This document shows, piece after piece, positions 1 through 8,548 of a stretch of DNA of 64,000 nucleotides; within the stretch, counting starts at the first letter, position 1; the number at the start of each line of letters is the position of its first letter. Source of the DNA: Sorangium cellulosum So ce56 (GTDB taxonomy: Bacteria > Myxococcota_A > Polyangia > Polyangiales > Polyangiaceae); contig NC_010162.1 in NCBI RefSeq assembly GCF_000067165.1, positions 12,884,501-12,948,500 of the forward strand. Reading direction: 5' to 3'. The notes beneath the pieces were generated by a model. That model searched no databases. It was not told the origin of the DNA and saw only the letters and a list, made by a program, of their open reading frames with translations. The position numbers and the translations under genes were made by a program.

Positions 1-1
1 G

Positions 2-466
2 GGCGGCGCGGAATTTCCGCTCTACCTCCTCCAGGCCAAGATCCTCGCGCCGGCGGGCGCCGAGGAGGAGCCGAATGGCACCATCGCCACCGCGAGCGGA
101 TTCGCCGGCTCCGATGTGTTCATCGCCGGCGCGCGGGCGACCGACGATTTCGACTTCTACGCCGTGGATGTCCCGGAGGGCCGGTCGATCCGCGCGGAGA
201 TCATCGAGGGCGGCGAGGAGGCGTGCGAGTCGCTCGACATCGACAGCCGGCTGTCGCTGCTCGACGCCGCGGGCGCGCTCATCGCGGACGATGACGACGG
301 CGGCCGGGGCAACTGCTCGATCCTCGACGGCACCGGGGACGCCCCGCGCCACCCCGGGGCTCACGCGCTACCGGCGGGGCGGTACTTCCTCCGCGTCCGC
401 GCCGCGTCCGGCGCCTCGGGCACCGCGGCCCTCTTCGCGTACCGGCTGGCCGTCACGCTCCGCTGA
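2..466 (+). CDS. PPC-domain secreted protein, C-terminal part (5' truncated)
   Basis: The reading frame is open from the left edge of the window to a TGA at 464-466, so only the last 154 residues are visible. The second half has the beta-sandwich pattern of bacterial pre-peptidase C-terminal (PPC) domains: a D-x-D-F-Y-A-V-D-V strand, an acidic D-D-D-D-G-G turn after a short hydrophobic strand, and a closing A-G-R-Y-F-L-R-V-R-A strand. In this family the domain sits at the C terminus of secreted proteases or surface proteins and is usually accessory to export or maturation. The catalytic or main domain, if any, lies outside the window, so the full function cannot be given. A shorter start at 116 would cut the domain and is unlikely. 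Confidence 0.72.
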   Translation, partial: GGAEFPLYLLQAKILAPAGAEEEPNGTIATASGFAGSDVFIAGARATDDFDFYAVDVPEGRSIRAEIIEGGEEACESLDIDSRLSLLDAAGALIADDDDGGRGNCSILDGTGDAPRHPGAHALPAGRYFLRVRAASGASGTAALFAYRLAVTLR

Positions 467-1215
467 CGAGCGCGGACGCCGCCGGACGTCCGGGAACACC
501 CTTGGCCCCGTCCGGCCGGGACGGGGCGTGTTCGCCGCTGCGCGTCCAGCGCCGCGCGCCGCCGGGAGGCCGGGACGCACCCGCCGCCGCGCGGCGACTC
601 GATGTCTCGATATCCCATCATCGCGAGACTGCCGCGCTCCGTCGCGCCGCCGCGCGGTGTGGCTCGGCGGTGCTCATCGGAGCCGCATGGGGGGGCCATA
701 CCCACAAGCGTCGGTAGGTGGATCGAGCGCCGGGGGCGGCACGGAGATGCCTTGTGCCTCGCCCGCGCGCCCGCCCTGGCGCTGCCCGGCGATTCCCGCC
801 CTCGGCCGCGCCACGCGGCGCCGCTGCACACCGCATCTCGGCGCGGGTGCGTGATACTTCGGCTGGATGTAGGCGCCCGCGGGGTGCGTTCACGGCAGAG
901 GGCACGAGTCCATTGTCGAGGAGTGCCGGTATTCTCCCTGGTTCTAACTCCGTCCTGTTTTTGCCCGGAAAGATGCCAGTCAAAAGTGCTTGCGTGAGAC
1001 CGCGGGGAGAATAGTCTCCTGTTGTTCGCGTCATGACCTCGGGGCGGGTTCCTCCGGGAGCGTGACCGTGACGGGACGACGACAACGTGCGTCGCTCCCG
1101 TCTGGGCACCGCTCTCCTGGCGCAGGCCCCGGGGGATTGCATCCCTTGGGTGACGATCTGGATAGGTATCTGCATCAAACTTCACCACAGATTCGATTCC
1201 TCGGAGGTATTTCTC
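467..1215. other. Intergenic region, no supported gene
   Basis: About 750 bp between the PPC-domain gene and a small secreted protein. Several long GC-driven open frames cross it on both strands, but none has a ribosome binding site, recognisable domain or sensible composition (they are Arg/Ala/Pro-rich). The last 120 bp are clearly more AT-rich and probably hold the promoter of the downstream gene. Confidence 0.6.
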
Positions 1216-1740
1216 ATGAAGAATTTTGCTCGTTGGGTGCTCGCTTTCGCAACCATCACGTCGATCTCGGGCAGCGCCATGGCCATCCGGAACGACTGTG
1301 TCTACAACGTGTCGATGAAGACCGGGCTGAGGAAGGTGCCGGTCGGTCAGACCGTCTTCCAGCTGGCCGAGCAGGCGGGCACCCCGTTCAACGATGAGTG
1401 CGGCTACGTGGGCAAGTGGGGCGTCGTGGCGGCCCCGGGCGCAGCGGTCGCCGCCAACCTCTTCCTTCGCCAGGCGACGACGATCGGGGCCAACGACTGC
1501 GACTGGAACTCCTTCTACTTCACGGACGGGAGCATCTCGCTCCTGCCCACCGTGCCGATCCCGCCCAGCACCGTGTCGTTCCCGCCCAGCTCCGGCATCA
1601 CCTCGCGGCTCCAGAAGGCGCCCATCTGCAACTTCGTGGGGATGGAGGACGACTACACCGGCACGATCAAGTCCACGATCCAGTTCTATTCCGCGCTGTC
1701 GATGCCCACGCCGGTCACGTTCGCCCCGCACTGCTACTGA
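1216..1740 (+). CDS. Small secreted Cys-containing hypothetical protein
   Basis: A 174-residue protein. The start at 1216 is chosen because GGAGGT lies 8 bases upstream and because it gives a clean Sec signal peptide: Lys near the N terminus, a hydrophobic stretch (VLAFATITSIS) and an Ala-x-Ala-type cleavage site (SAMA) around residue 24. The frame extends upstream to 1087 but without a good start. The mature part is about 150 residues with six or so cysteines (NDC, DECG, NDCDWN, ICN, HCY), suggesting disulfides in an extracytoplasmic protein, and several short Pro/Ser/Thr strands. I do not recognise a family. A strong hairpin with a T-rich tail lies downstream at 1891-1928. Confidence 0.72.
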   Translation: MKNFARWVLAFATITSISGSAMAIRNDCVYNVSMKTGLRKVPVGQTVFQLAEQAGTPFNDECGYVGKWGVVAAPGAAVAANLFLRQATTIGANDCDWNSFYFTDGSISLLPTVPIPPSTVSFPPSSGITSRLQKAPICNFVGMEDDYTGTIKSTIQFYSALSMPTPVTFAPHCY

Positions 1741-1890
1741 CGGCGTGCCTTTGAGACCGGTCTTCACTGGGCTCTGAGACGGCGCCCGGCGTCCGACCGA
1801 TCGGCGAGCGCCTCCCTGCAGAAAGCCCATAGTAACGGCCCCGGGCAGGTCGGGGAGGCGCTCGTCGATCGCGTCGTGCGGATTGAGGAG

Positions 1891-1928
1891 GGGGCGCCGG
1901 CGGAACGCCGGCGGCCCCTTTCTCTTCT
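1891..1928 (+). terminator. Rho-independent terminator
   Basis: A GC-rich stem, GGGGCGCCGGCG on the left and CGCCGGCGGCCCC on the right with a GAA loop and one bulge, is followed by TTTCTCTT. It probably ends the transcript of the small secreted protein, about 150 bp after its stop codon and before the next gene at 1989. Confidence 0.7.
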
Positions 1929-1988
1929 CCGCCTCTGCCGAGCTCCCGACTCGAGGGCTCTAGCCAGGTCAACTCGTCTGGAGGAACA

Positions 1989-3575
1989 ATGATGCAACCG
2001 AGTTCGTCGCAACGGAACCCCTCGCGCCGGCACCTGTGGATCGCCGCCGGATTGCTCCTGGCCGCCCTCGCCGGCGTCGCCCTCTTCCTCGCCTTCCGCT
2101 CCGGGGACGAGCAGACCGCCGGGGCGAGCGGCCCGGCCGCCGGGGCCGAGAAGCACGTCCGTTACCGCAACAGGGCGCTCGTGCGCGGCCCGGCGCCGGC
2201 GGCGAAGGAGGAGGCGCGGCCCACGATCAGCGGCCTCGTCTATGGCACGGACGGGAACACCCTCGCCGGAGCGACCGTCGTCGCCATGACCTTCGAGGTC
2301 GCCGGCAACGTGCTCTCGACCGCGGGCTCCGTGAAGAGCGACGATGGAGGGCGGTTCGAGCTCACGCTCCCGGACGGCACCTATCAGCTGAGCGCGAGCG
2401 TCGATGGATACGGGACCACGTCGATCACGGCGCGCCCCGGCGAGGCGGTGAGCCTCGTGCTGCCGAAGAGCGGCGTCATCGAGGGGCGCGTGCTGGACGA
2501 GCGGGGCGAGCCCGTGCGCCGCTTCTCGATCGACATCCTCTCGGCCGTGACGGCGGAGACGCCGGCGACGCCGCCCCTGTTCTCTCGCACGTTCGAGAGC
2601 CCGGACGGCTCGTTCCGCGTCGATCAGCTGCCCTCGTGGGACGTCGTCGTCAGGGCGACGGCGGCGGAGTTCGCGCCCGCGTTCTCCACGAACGTCAATG
2701 TGCGCGCCGGAGACGTCGAGAAGATGGATCTGACCCTCTCGAAGGGATGTACCTTGACCGGGCAGGCGGTGGACTCGTCCGGCGCTCCGCTGCCCGGGGT
2801 GTACGTGGACGCCGAGTCGCTCTTCGCCGTCGGCGAGCTGAGCAGCCTGTCCATGGAGGCCGCCGCGCAGGCGCAGACCGAGGACGACGGCTCCTTCAGC
2901 CTGCCCCACGTGCCGAAGGGCACGATCGTCGTCCGCGGCTATGACGGCAGCAACGCCGTGAGCTCGACCGAGATCGAGGTCGCGGGCTGCGACGGCCTGA
3001 AGCCGGTGAAGCTCGTGATGTCGCCCGGCGGCAGCCTCTCCGGCGTGGCGCGAGACGCCGAGGGCAAGCCCGTCGCCGGCGCCCGGCTCACGCTCATGCA
3101 CCGCCCGATCGGCTTCGTGAACACGGTGAGCGACGAGGACGGCACCTTCCACTTCGACCAGGTCCCGCCCGGCGAGCTCCGCGTCATGATGCGGCGAGGC
3201 GAGGAGGTGATGCTCGCGGCGGTCGGCATCGAGGACGGGAAGACCACGCAGCACGACATCGCCTTTGCGCCCCGGGGCACCGGGGAGATCCGCGGCCGCG
3301 TCACCGTGGCCGGCAAGCCGCTCCCGGGGGCTCGCCTCATGATGGCCACCCAGATCGGGGACGACGGCGCGATCGGCATGTTCTACCCCGTCACCGCGGA
3401 GGACGGCTCGTTCCGCGCGTCCGGGCTCCCGACCGGCGGCTACATCATCAACGTCGAGTCGACGAGCATCGGGACCGGCGTGCACGTGAAGGCGGGCGAG
3501 GTGACGACGGCGGATCTCCAGGTGATCGACCTGCCCAGCATGAAGGGCCAGGAGGCCGCGCTTCCGCTGCGGTAG
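1989..3575 (+). CDS. Membrane-anchored protein with carboxypeptidase-regulatory-like repeats
   Basis: A 528-residue protein with an N-terminal membrane anchor (about residues 17-37, AAGLLLAALAGVALFLAF) followed by a chain of CarboxypepD_reg / SdrD-B-like beta-sandwich modules. Each module has the family signature of a short G-x-V-x-D-x-x-G strand, A-x-V-x-hydrophobic, D-G-x-F and a G-x-Y or V-x-V ending (ISGLVYGTDGNTLAGATVV, IEGRVLDERGEPV, LTGQAVDSSGAPLPGVYV, LSGVARDAEGKPVAGARL, IRGRVTVAGKPLPGARL); at least five are visible. The start at 1989 has GAGGAAC close upstream. Such proteins are common in myxobacterial envelopes and are thought to act as adhesion or scaffold modules; no catalytic residues are seen. 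It faces a convergent Cys-rich lipoprotein gene. Confidence 0.88.
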   Translation: MMQPSSSQRNPSRRHLWIAAGLLLAALAGVALFLAFRSGDEQTAGASGPAAGAEKHVRYRNRALVRGPAPAAKEEARPTISGLVYGTDGNTLAGATVVAMTFEVAGNVLSTAGSVKSDDGGRFELTLPDGTYQLSASVDGYGTTSITARPGEAVSLVLPKSGVIEGRVLDERGEPVRRFSIDILSAVTAETPATPPLFSRTFESPDGSFRVDQLPSWDVVVRATAAEFAPAFSTNVNVRAGDVEKMDLTLSKGCTLTGQAVDSSGAPLPGVYVDAESLFAVGELSSLSMEAAAQAQTEDDGSFSLPHVPKGTIVVRGYDGSNAVSSTEIEVAGCDGLKPVKLVMSPGGSLSGVARDAEGKPVAGARLTLMHRPIGFVNTVSDEDGTFHFDQVPPGELRVMMRRGEEVMLAAVGIEDGKTTQHDIAFAPRGTGEIRGRVTVAGKPLPGARLMMATQIGDDGAIGMFYPVTAEDGSFRASGLPTGGYIINVESTSIGTGVHVKAGEVTTADLQVIDLPSMKGQEAALPLR

Positions 3576-3598
3576 CGAGCTCCGCGCCAGCGCGATCT

Positions 3599-3645
3599 CC
3601 CGGCTGTCCGGAGGCGGAGCCTCCTGGACGGCCGGTCCGCGTTTT
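3599..3645. terminator. Bidirectional terminator-like hairpin between convergent genes
   Basis: The 74-bp gap between the convergent stops at 3575 and 3650 holds an interrupted inverted repeat (CCGGCTGTCC-GGAGGC / GCCTCC-TGGACGGCCGG). On the plus strand it is followed a few bases later by GTTTTC. The position and symmetry suit termination from both sides. Confidence 0.6.
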
Positions 3646-3649
3646 CAGG

Positions 3650-5092
3650 TCACTCCGCCGGGGTGATGGTCAGCGTGAACGGCCCCGAGGAGGCGGCGTT
3701 GTAGCTGTCGACGAAGATGTCTATCGGCTGGCCTGCAGTCGCCGTCACCGTGATCGACTCGGGCTGCCCGGAGTCGAAGGGATCATCCACGCAGGAGAGC
3801 TCGCTGCTCGGGTCTGCACAGTCGCTGCGCGCGTAGAGGACGACATCGGCGTGGCGCTCCGGCGTCGCGGTGATCGTCAGGTTGCCGCTCGCCTCCGGGG
3901 TATACCGGTACACGAGCTCCCCGCCTTCGCCGCCGCACGACGCCGTGACGCCCTGCGTGCCCTCGGAGGTGTCGCCCACCGTCGTTGCCTCCGTGAGCGT
4001 CGCCGTGGCCGCGCACAGCGGCTCCAGGTTCACCTTGCACTCGCCGCTGCACACGTTGTCATCCACGGCGTCTCCGTCGTCGCACTCCTCCGCGCCGACG
4101 CGCGCTCCGTCCCCGCAGATCTCCTCCGCGAAGGACACGTCGAGCGTATACGACGCGTCCATCCCGTTCTTGCCCTCGATGAAGATGAAATAGGTCTGAC
4201 CGGGCTCGGTGAGCAGCTCCAGCGGGGCGTCTTCCGGTCCGAACGCAGGGACGCAGCCGAGCAGCGTCGCCTCGTCGTCGCAGCTCTCCCGGATGTACCA
4301 GTCGAAGTCGCCCTCCGGCGCCGTCGCCGTCGCGGCGATCTGGACTGCGCCCTTCGCCGGCGCGACGAACCCGAACACCCGCTCTCGCATGCCCGTGCCC
4401 GTGACGGACGGGGGGATACCAGGGCAGAGCGCGGCGAACAGGTTGGTGCCGGCCTCCGTCGTGCCGGTGAACCTCCCGCCCTCCGAGACGTCGGTGGCCT
4501 CCGCGCACGCCGCGGCGACGCTCTCGACGCACGCTGCCTTCGTCGAGCAGTCGCGCTCCTCGCAGTCCTGCAGGCCGTCCTTGTCCTCGTCCTCGGCGCT
4601 GTCGCAGATCTCACCCGACGAGACGCAGAACGCGGAGTCCTCGTCGCAGGCGCCCTTGCACTGCGCGTCGTCGTCGCAGCCGCCAAAGCACATCGTCCAC
4701 CCGTCGTCGGTCACGTCGACGCACGTATGCCCCGCCCTCCCGCAGTCGGACGTCTCTTCACAGGACTTGAGACAGAGCGAGAAGCTGCCCTGTGGCAGGC
4801 ACTCGGAGCCCTCACCGCACGGCAAGAGCGCCGTGTCGCAGAGCCTCGTGCAGTAGCCGCCCGCCCAGCCGAAGTCCTCCTCGGTCAAGCAGAGCCCGCC
4901 GAGGCAGTCCTCGTTGACCGCGCAGGCCTCGCCGTCCGCCTTCCCGTCCGGCGCGATGCCCTCGCCGTCGTCGCCGCCCTGGCCGCCTGCGCTGGACGCC
5001 GCTCCCAACGGTGAGATCTCGTCGTCGTCGCCGCAGGCGGCGAGCGCGAGAGACATCGCTGTGACCGCTGACAGGGGAAGAGCAAGTCGCAT
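3650..5092 (-). CDS. Cys-rich lipoprotein with PPC domains and a myxobacterial disulfide repeat
   Basis: A 480-residue lipoprotein. The start at 5092 has AGGAGA 4-5 bases upstream and gives a signal peptide ending in the lipobox LAAC (Cys20). After a Gly/Asp-rich linker come roughly 20 closely spaced cysteines (about residues 55-190) of EGF/IGFBP-like spacing, then a PPC-like beta-sandwich, then one myxobacterial Cys-rich repeat of the DUF4215 type (ICGDG...EECDDG...CSGEC, about residues 325-360), and a second PPC-like domain to the end. The signature CGDG-x-x-x-x-x-EECDDG is highly characteristic of myxobacterial surface proteins. No protease domain is present, so a structural or binding role at the cell surface is the safest inference. 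Confidence 0.88.
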   Translation of the reverse strand: MRLALPLSAVTAMSLALAACGDDDEISPLGAASSAGGQGGDDGEGIAPDGKADGEACAVNEDCLGGLCLTEEDFGWAGGYCTRLCDTALLPCGEGSECLPQGSFSLCLKSCEETSDCGRAGHTCVDVTDDGWTMCFGGCDDDAQCKGACDEDSAFCVSSGEICDSAEDEDKDGLQDCEERDCSTKAACVESVAAACAEATDVSEGGRFTGTTEAGTNLFAALCPGIPPSVTGTGMRERVFGFVAPAKGAVQIAATATAPEGDFDWYIRESCDDEATLLGCVPAFGPEDAPLELLTEPGQTYFIFIEGKNGMDASYTLDVSFAEEICGDGARVGAEECDDGDAVDDNVCSGECKVNLEPLCAATATLTEATTVGDTSEGTQGVTASCGGEGGELVYRYTPEASGNLTITATPERHADVVLYARSDCADPSSELSCVDDPFDSGQPESITVTATAGQPIDIFVDSYNAASSGPFTLTITPAE

Positions 5093-5557
5093 GTTGTTCT
5101 CCTGAAAGAGAGGTACAGCGCTCGACCACGGAACGCAGCAAAACTTGCGACAACAGCAAAAAGAGCCTGGACTGACTGGAATTGTTACGTCCGGAGCGAA
5201 ATGTGGTGGTAAGAAAAGAACCCTTACAATCGTTCAATGCTGAGACCGTGGCGTTTCAAAAACGAAACCCGTAGGGGATGTCCCTGACGCATGACCGCAA
5301 TTCGGGGTGCTGCCTAGGGGTCGTCCGGATGGCACGGTCAGTGCTTCATGGGAGGCAGCGTCGCCGGCGTGGCCTTCGCCCCCCTGAGGCCCCGGCGGCG
5401 CTGTCTTTTTGTCGGTCGCCGTCTCGCCGATCGCCGTCGCCACGCCTGAGCCCACTGGCTCGCTGCGCCGCGCCGGGCGCGATGGACGCGCGGCACGCGG
5501 GGATCGAGCGCCGGATCGAGCGCCGATCTCCGGGGCGTTGTATGGTCCCGCCGCCCC
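5093..5557. other. Divergent intergenic region with AT-richer segment
   Basis: 465 bp between divergent genes. Positions about 5130-5250 are distinctly more AT-rich than the surroundings and lie 40-150 bp upstream of the Cys-rich lipoprotein start, so they probably hold its promoter. No convincing -35/-10 pair can be assigned. The rest is GC-rich and I see no gene in it. Confidence 0.5.
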
Positions 5558-6823
5558 ATGGCGACGAAGCTCATCGCTCCCTCGAGTCACCCCCCGAATC
5601 AGAAGTTCGAGTGCCGCGACTGCCCCGCTCGGTGCTGCCGGATGCCGTGGAACATCCGCTTCAGCGGCGACGAAGCCAGGCGGTACCTCGCCGAGCCCTG
5701 GGTGCGGGAGCGCGTCGGGGAAGAAGGGGCCCTCGTCATCGGGCGCGGCGTGTTGCCCGTGCGGGAGCGGGATCGCCAGCTCCAGTGCGTCTTCCTCGAC
5801 GACGACATGCTCTGCAGCATGCAGAAGCGGTTCGGTCACGAGTACATCCCGAAGTCGTGCCAGGCGTTCCCGTTCGGGTTCGTCCGAGACGAGAAGGATG
5901 TCGTCGTCGCGCAGCTCTCCCAGCTGTGCCCGTCGATCCGCGACAACTACGGCAAGCCCGTGGATCGCCAGCTCAAGGCGAAGCTCCAGCAGCGAGGCGA
6001 CACGGAGCGGATGTCGACGGCGCTGGCGACGCTGAGCGGCGTGATCCTCACGCAGCCGCTTTATCTGCGCGCCGCGAGGCACTGGGAAGAGCAGCTCGCG
6101 ACCGGCGCGTCGCCGGCGTCGACGCTGGCCCGGCTCTACGACTGGACGGCGGCCTTCGAGCGCGCGCTCCCCCAGGGCCAAGGGCGCGCGACGGACGCCT
6201 CGGTCGAGGCCGCCCTCGGGCAGGCCGGCAAGGAGGAGCCCGAGCCGCTCGCGCCCCGCAAGAAGCCCTCTTTCTATGCGCGGGTGCTGTTCGCCTATCT
6301 CCTCGGCAACCTCTGTTATCCGTCGCGGGTCCGCGAGTCCCACCGGGTCGAGAAGGCCTCGTGGACGGAGCTCCAGGCGCTGCGCAGCTTCGGGAACAAG
6401 GCCGCCTGGATGCTCGGGCGAGGCACCGTCGATATGATGTTCGTCCCCAGGCCGTTCAAGCTCCAGCGGGTGAGGACGGTCGATCGCTTCCTCGCCGGCG
6501 ACGAGGGGGCCGCCGTGAAGGACTACCTGCGCCTCGTGCTCCAGCGCCGGCACATCTTCTCGGCGCCGAGGCACCTCCTGGCGGCCGTGCTCGACCTCTC
6601 GCTGGCCACCGTCGTGATCTCCCGCTTCGCCCGCTGCCGCGCCGCGGCGGACGGCAGGGTCAAGGTCTCCCTGGAGGACGTGCGGGAGGGGATCAGCGTC
6701 GCCGAGCTCGTCCTCCTGAGCCACGCGGCCCTCTCGGAGCAAGGCACGCTCATGAAGAACCTGCGCTGGCTCCTGCTCACGAAGCGCGAGAGCTTCCGGG
6801 CCCTCCTGGCGACCGAGGCATAA
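5558..6823 (+). CDS. YkgJ-family cysteine-cluster (zinc/iron-binding) protein
   Basis: A 421-residue protein whose first 120 residues hold the YkgJ/FliB-type metal-binding cysteine cluster: CRDCPARCC (Cys19, 22, 26, 27), then QLQC, MLCSM, KSCQAFP and QLCP. In this family the cysteines, with the PxxC-x-x-(F/Y) motif, bind Zn or an Fe-S cluster; the biochemical role is mostly unknown. The remaining 300 residues are alpha-helical with Arg- and Leu-rich segments and have no motif I recognise. No signal peptide or membrane segment is seen, so it is probably cytoplasmic. The start at 5558 lacks a strong ribosome binding site but the domain begins only 15 residues later, so little room is left for another. 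Confidence 0.82.
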   Translation: MATKLIAPSSHPPNQKFECRDCPARCCRMPWNIRFSGDEARRYLAEPWVRERVGEEGALVIGRGVLPVRERDRQLQCVFLDDDMLCSMQKRFGHEYIPKSCQAFPFGFVRDEKDVVVAQLSQLCPSIRDNYGKPVDRQLKAKLQQRGDTERMSTALATLSGVILTQPLYLRAARHWEEQLATGASPASTLARLYDWTAAFERALPQGQGRATDASVEAALGQAGKEEPEPLAPRKKPSFYARVLFAYLLGNLCYPSRVRESHRVEKASWTELQALRSFGNKAAWMLGRGTVDMMFVPRPFKLQRVRTVDRFLAGDEGAAVKDYLRLVLQRRHIFSAPRHLLAAVLDLSLATVVISRFARCRAAADGRVKVSLEDVREGISVAELVLLSHAALSEQGTLMKNLRWLLLTKRESFRALLATEA

Positions 6824-6962
6824 GCCCCTCGCGCGCCTGGTTGGGTCGGCTACCGGGACAGGCTCTTAGCACCTCGCGTCAACGTCAGGCCGGGCTCGCT
6901 TCACCGCCGGCCGCGACTATTCTCGCGCCCACCGGGCCCAGCTGGCCCATGGAGGCACGCGC

Positions 6963-8294
6963 ATGATCGTCATGAAGTTCGGCGGCAGCTCGGTCGAGAG
7001 CCGCGCGCAGATCGAGAAGGTTCTTCACATCGTCAGAGCTCGCCTGGCCCGCCGCCCCGTCGTGGTGAGCTCCGCGCACAAGGGCATGACCGACGCGCTG
7101 ATCAACGCCGCCAAGGCCGCCGCCACGGGGCGGTTCGATCCCTCCGTCCCGGTGAACAAGCAGCGCGCGGTCGCCGAGTCGCTCGGCTGCGCGCCCGACC
7201 TCCTCGCGCCCTTCTACGAGGAGATCGCCGATCTCCTGCGCGGCATCAGCCTCGTCAAGGAGCTCAGCCCGAGGAGCCTCGACTACATCGCGAGCTTCGG
7301 AGAGCGCATGGCCGTGCGGTGCATCGCGGACTTCTTCGCGAGGAGCGGCGTGCCGGCCCGCGCCTACGACGTCTGGGACCTCGGCTTCATCACCGACGCG
7401 AACTTCGGCCGCGCGCGCCCGCTGCCCGGCTTCGACGCCCGGATCAAGGCCATGTTCGCCGAGCGCGTCCCCGAGGGGATCGTGCCGATCGTCACCGGCT
7501 TCGTCGGCCGCAACGAGGCCGGCGAGATCACGACCGTCGGCCGCAACGGGAGCGACCTCACGGCCACGCTCGTCGCAGCGGGGCTCGGCGCCGAGGAGGC
7601 GCAGATCTGGAGCGACACCGACGGCGTGATGACCGCCGACCCGAGCGTCGTGAAGACGGCCCGGAACATCCCCACGATGCGCTTCGAAGAGGCCGCGGAG
7701 CTCGCGTTCTTCGGCTCCCGCGTCCTGCACCCCTCCACGCTCCTGCCCGCCATGGAGAAGGGCATCCCGGTGCGGGTGCTCAACACGAACCGGCCGGATC
7801 ACCCCGGCACGGTCATCGATTTCGACACCGACGCCGCGTCCCCGGCCGTGACCTGCATCGCCTACCGCGAGCGGCAGGTCGTGCTCAAGATCAGCTCGAC
7901 CCGGATGTTCGGCGAGGTCGGCTTCCTCGCGCAGGTGCTCGCGGTGCTGGCCCGGCACGAGGTCGTGATCGACGTGATCACGACGTCCGAAGTCTCGGTC
8001 TCGATGACCACCGACGACCTCGGGAAGCTCAGCCGCGCGCTCCCCGAGCTCGAGCAGTTCGGCGCCTGCGAGGTCCTGCCCAACCGGACGACCCTCGTGA
8101 TCGTCGGCCAGGGCATGCCCAGGCAGAAGGGCGTCGCCGCGCAGGTGCTCGACGCGATGGCCCAGGCCGGCGTCAACGTCGAGATGCTCAGCTACGCCAC
8201 GGGCAGCGTCAACCTGTCGATGGTCATCGAGGACGCGCACGTCGCCTCCGCGGTCGGCGTCCTGCACCACTCCCTCTTCGAGAAGGCGCGGTGA
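6963..8294 (+). CDS. lysC: Aspartate kinase
   Basis: A 443-residue monofunctional aspartokinase, which phosphorylates L-aspartate as the first step to lysine, threonine, methionine and diaminopimelate. The N-terminal amino-acid-kinase fold shows the nucleotide-binding KFGGSS (residues 5-10), SSAHKGMT, the SFGERMAVR segment, GFVGRN, TVGRNGSD and WSDTDGVMTADP motifs, followed by FFGSRVLHPSTL. The C-terminal 150 residues carry two ACT modules (VLKISSTRMFGEVGFLAQV and TLVIVGQGM...KGVAAQVLDAM), as expected for allosteric feedback control. Length and the TDGVMTADP motif fit the class of aspartokinase III-like enzymes. GGAGG lies 8 bases upstream of the start. It appears monocistronic and is followed by a complex inverted repeat at 8326-8426. 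Confidence 0.95.
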   Translation: MIVMKFGGSSVESRAQIEKVLHIVRARLARRPVVVSSAHKGMTDALINAAKAAATGRFDPSVPVNKQRAVAESLGCAPDLLAPFYEEIADLLRGISLVKELSPRSLDYIASFGERMAVRCIADFFARSGVPARAYDVWDLGFITDANFGRARPLPGFDARIKAMFAERVPEGIVPIVTGFVGRNEAGEITTVGRNGSDLTATLVAAGLGAEEAQIWSDTDGVMTADPSVVKTARNIPTMRFEEAAELAFFGSRVLHPSTLLPAMEKGIPVRVLNTNRPDHPGTVIDFDTDAASPAVTCIAYRERQVVLKISSTRMFGEVGFLAQVLAVLARHEVVIDVITTSEVSVSMTTDDLGKLSRALPELEQFGACEVLPNRTTLVIVGQGMPRQKGVAAQVLDAMAQAGVNVEMLSYATGSVNLSMVIEDAHVASAVGVLHHSLFEKAR

Positions 8295-8325
8295 CGCCTC
8301 GTGGCGCGCCGAACAGACTGAACCT

Positions 8326-8426
8326 CGAGAAACAGGAGAGATCTCACAGGGAGGCGAGGAGACGGGGAGATGTTCATTTTTCTTTCTCTTCCTCCTCGCC
8401 TCCCCGTCTCTCCCTGTTGTTTTCTC
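8326..8426. repeat. Complex intergenic inverted repeat with interchangeable arms
   Basis: The left arm contains GAGGCGAGGAG (8351-8361) overlapping GAGACGGGGAG (8359-8369). The right arm contains the exact complements of both, CTCCTCGCCTC (8392-8402) and CTCCCCGTCTC (8400-8410), but in an order that allows only one 11-bp stem to form at a time. Outside these, CAGGGA (8347-8352) can pair with TCCCTG (8411-8416), and AGAAACAGGAGAGA has a near complement in TCTCCCTGTTGTTTTCTC. The central loop is T-rich. It may act as a terminator for lysC or be a copy of a dispersed repeat. Confidence 0.6.
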
Positions 8427-8548
8427 CCGGATCCTCGGCGTGATCGGCGTTCCTGCCGGATGACGCGACGTTGACAGGCGTGACGCGACGCGGGCGCCGC
8501 AGTAGGCGTAGGCCTCGGTCGGACCAGGCGTCCGGCCCCGGGGAGACC

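Noticed and set aside
361..1830. Long minus-strand open frame of 489 codons
   Set aside because: It runs antisense to the PPC protein and the small secreted protein, has Arg/Gly/His-rich composition, no domain and no ribosome binding site.
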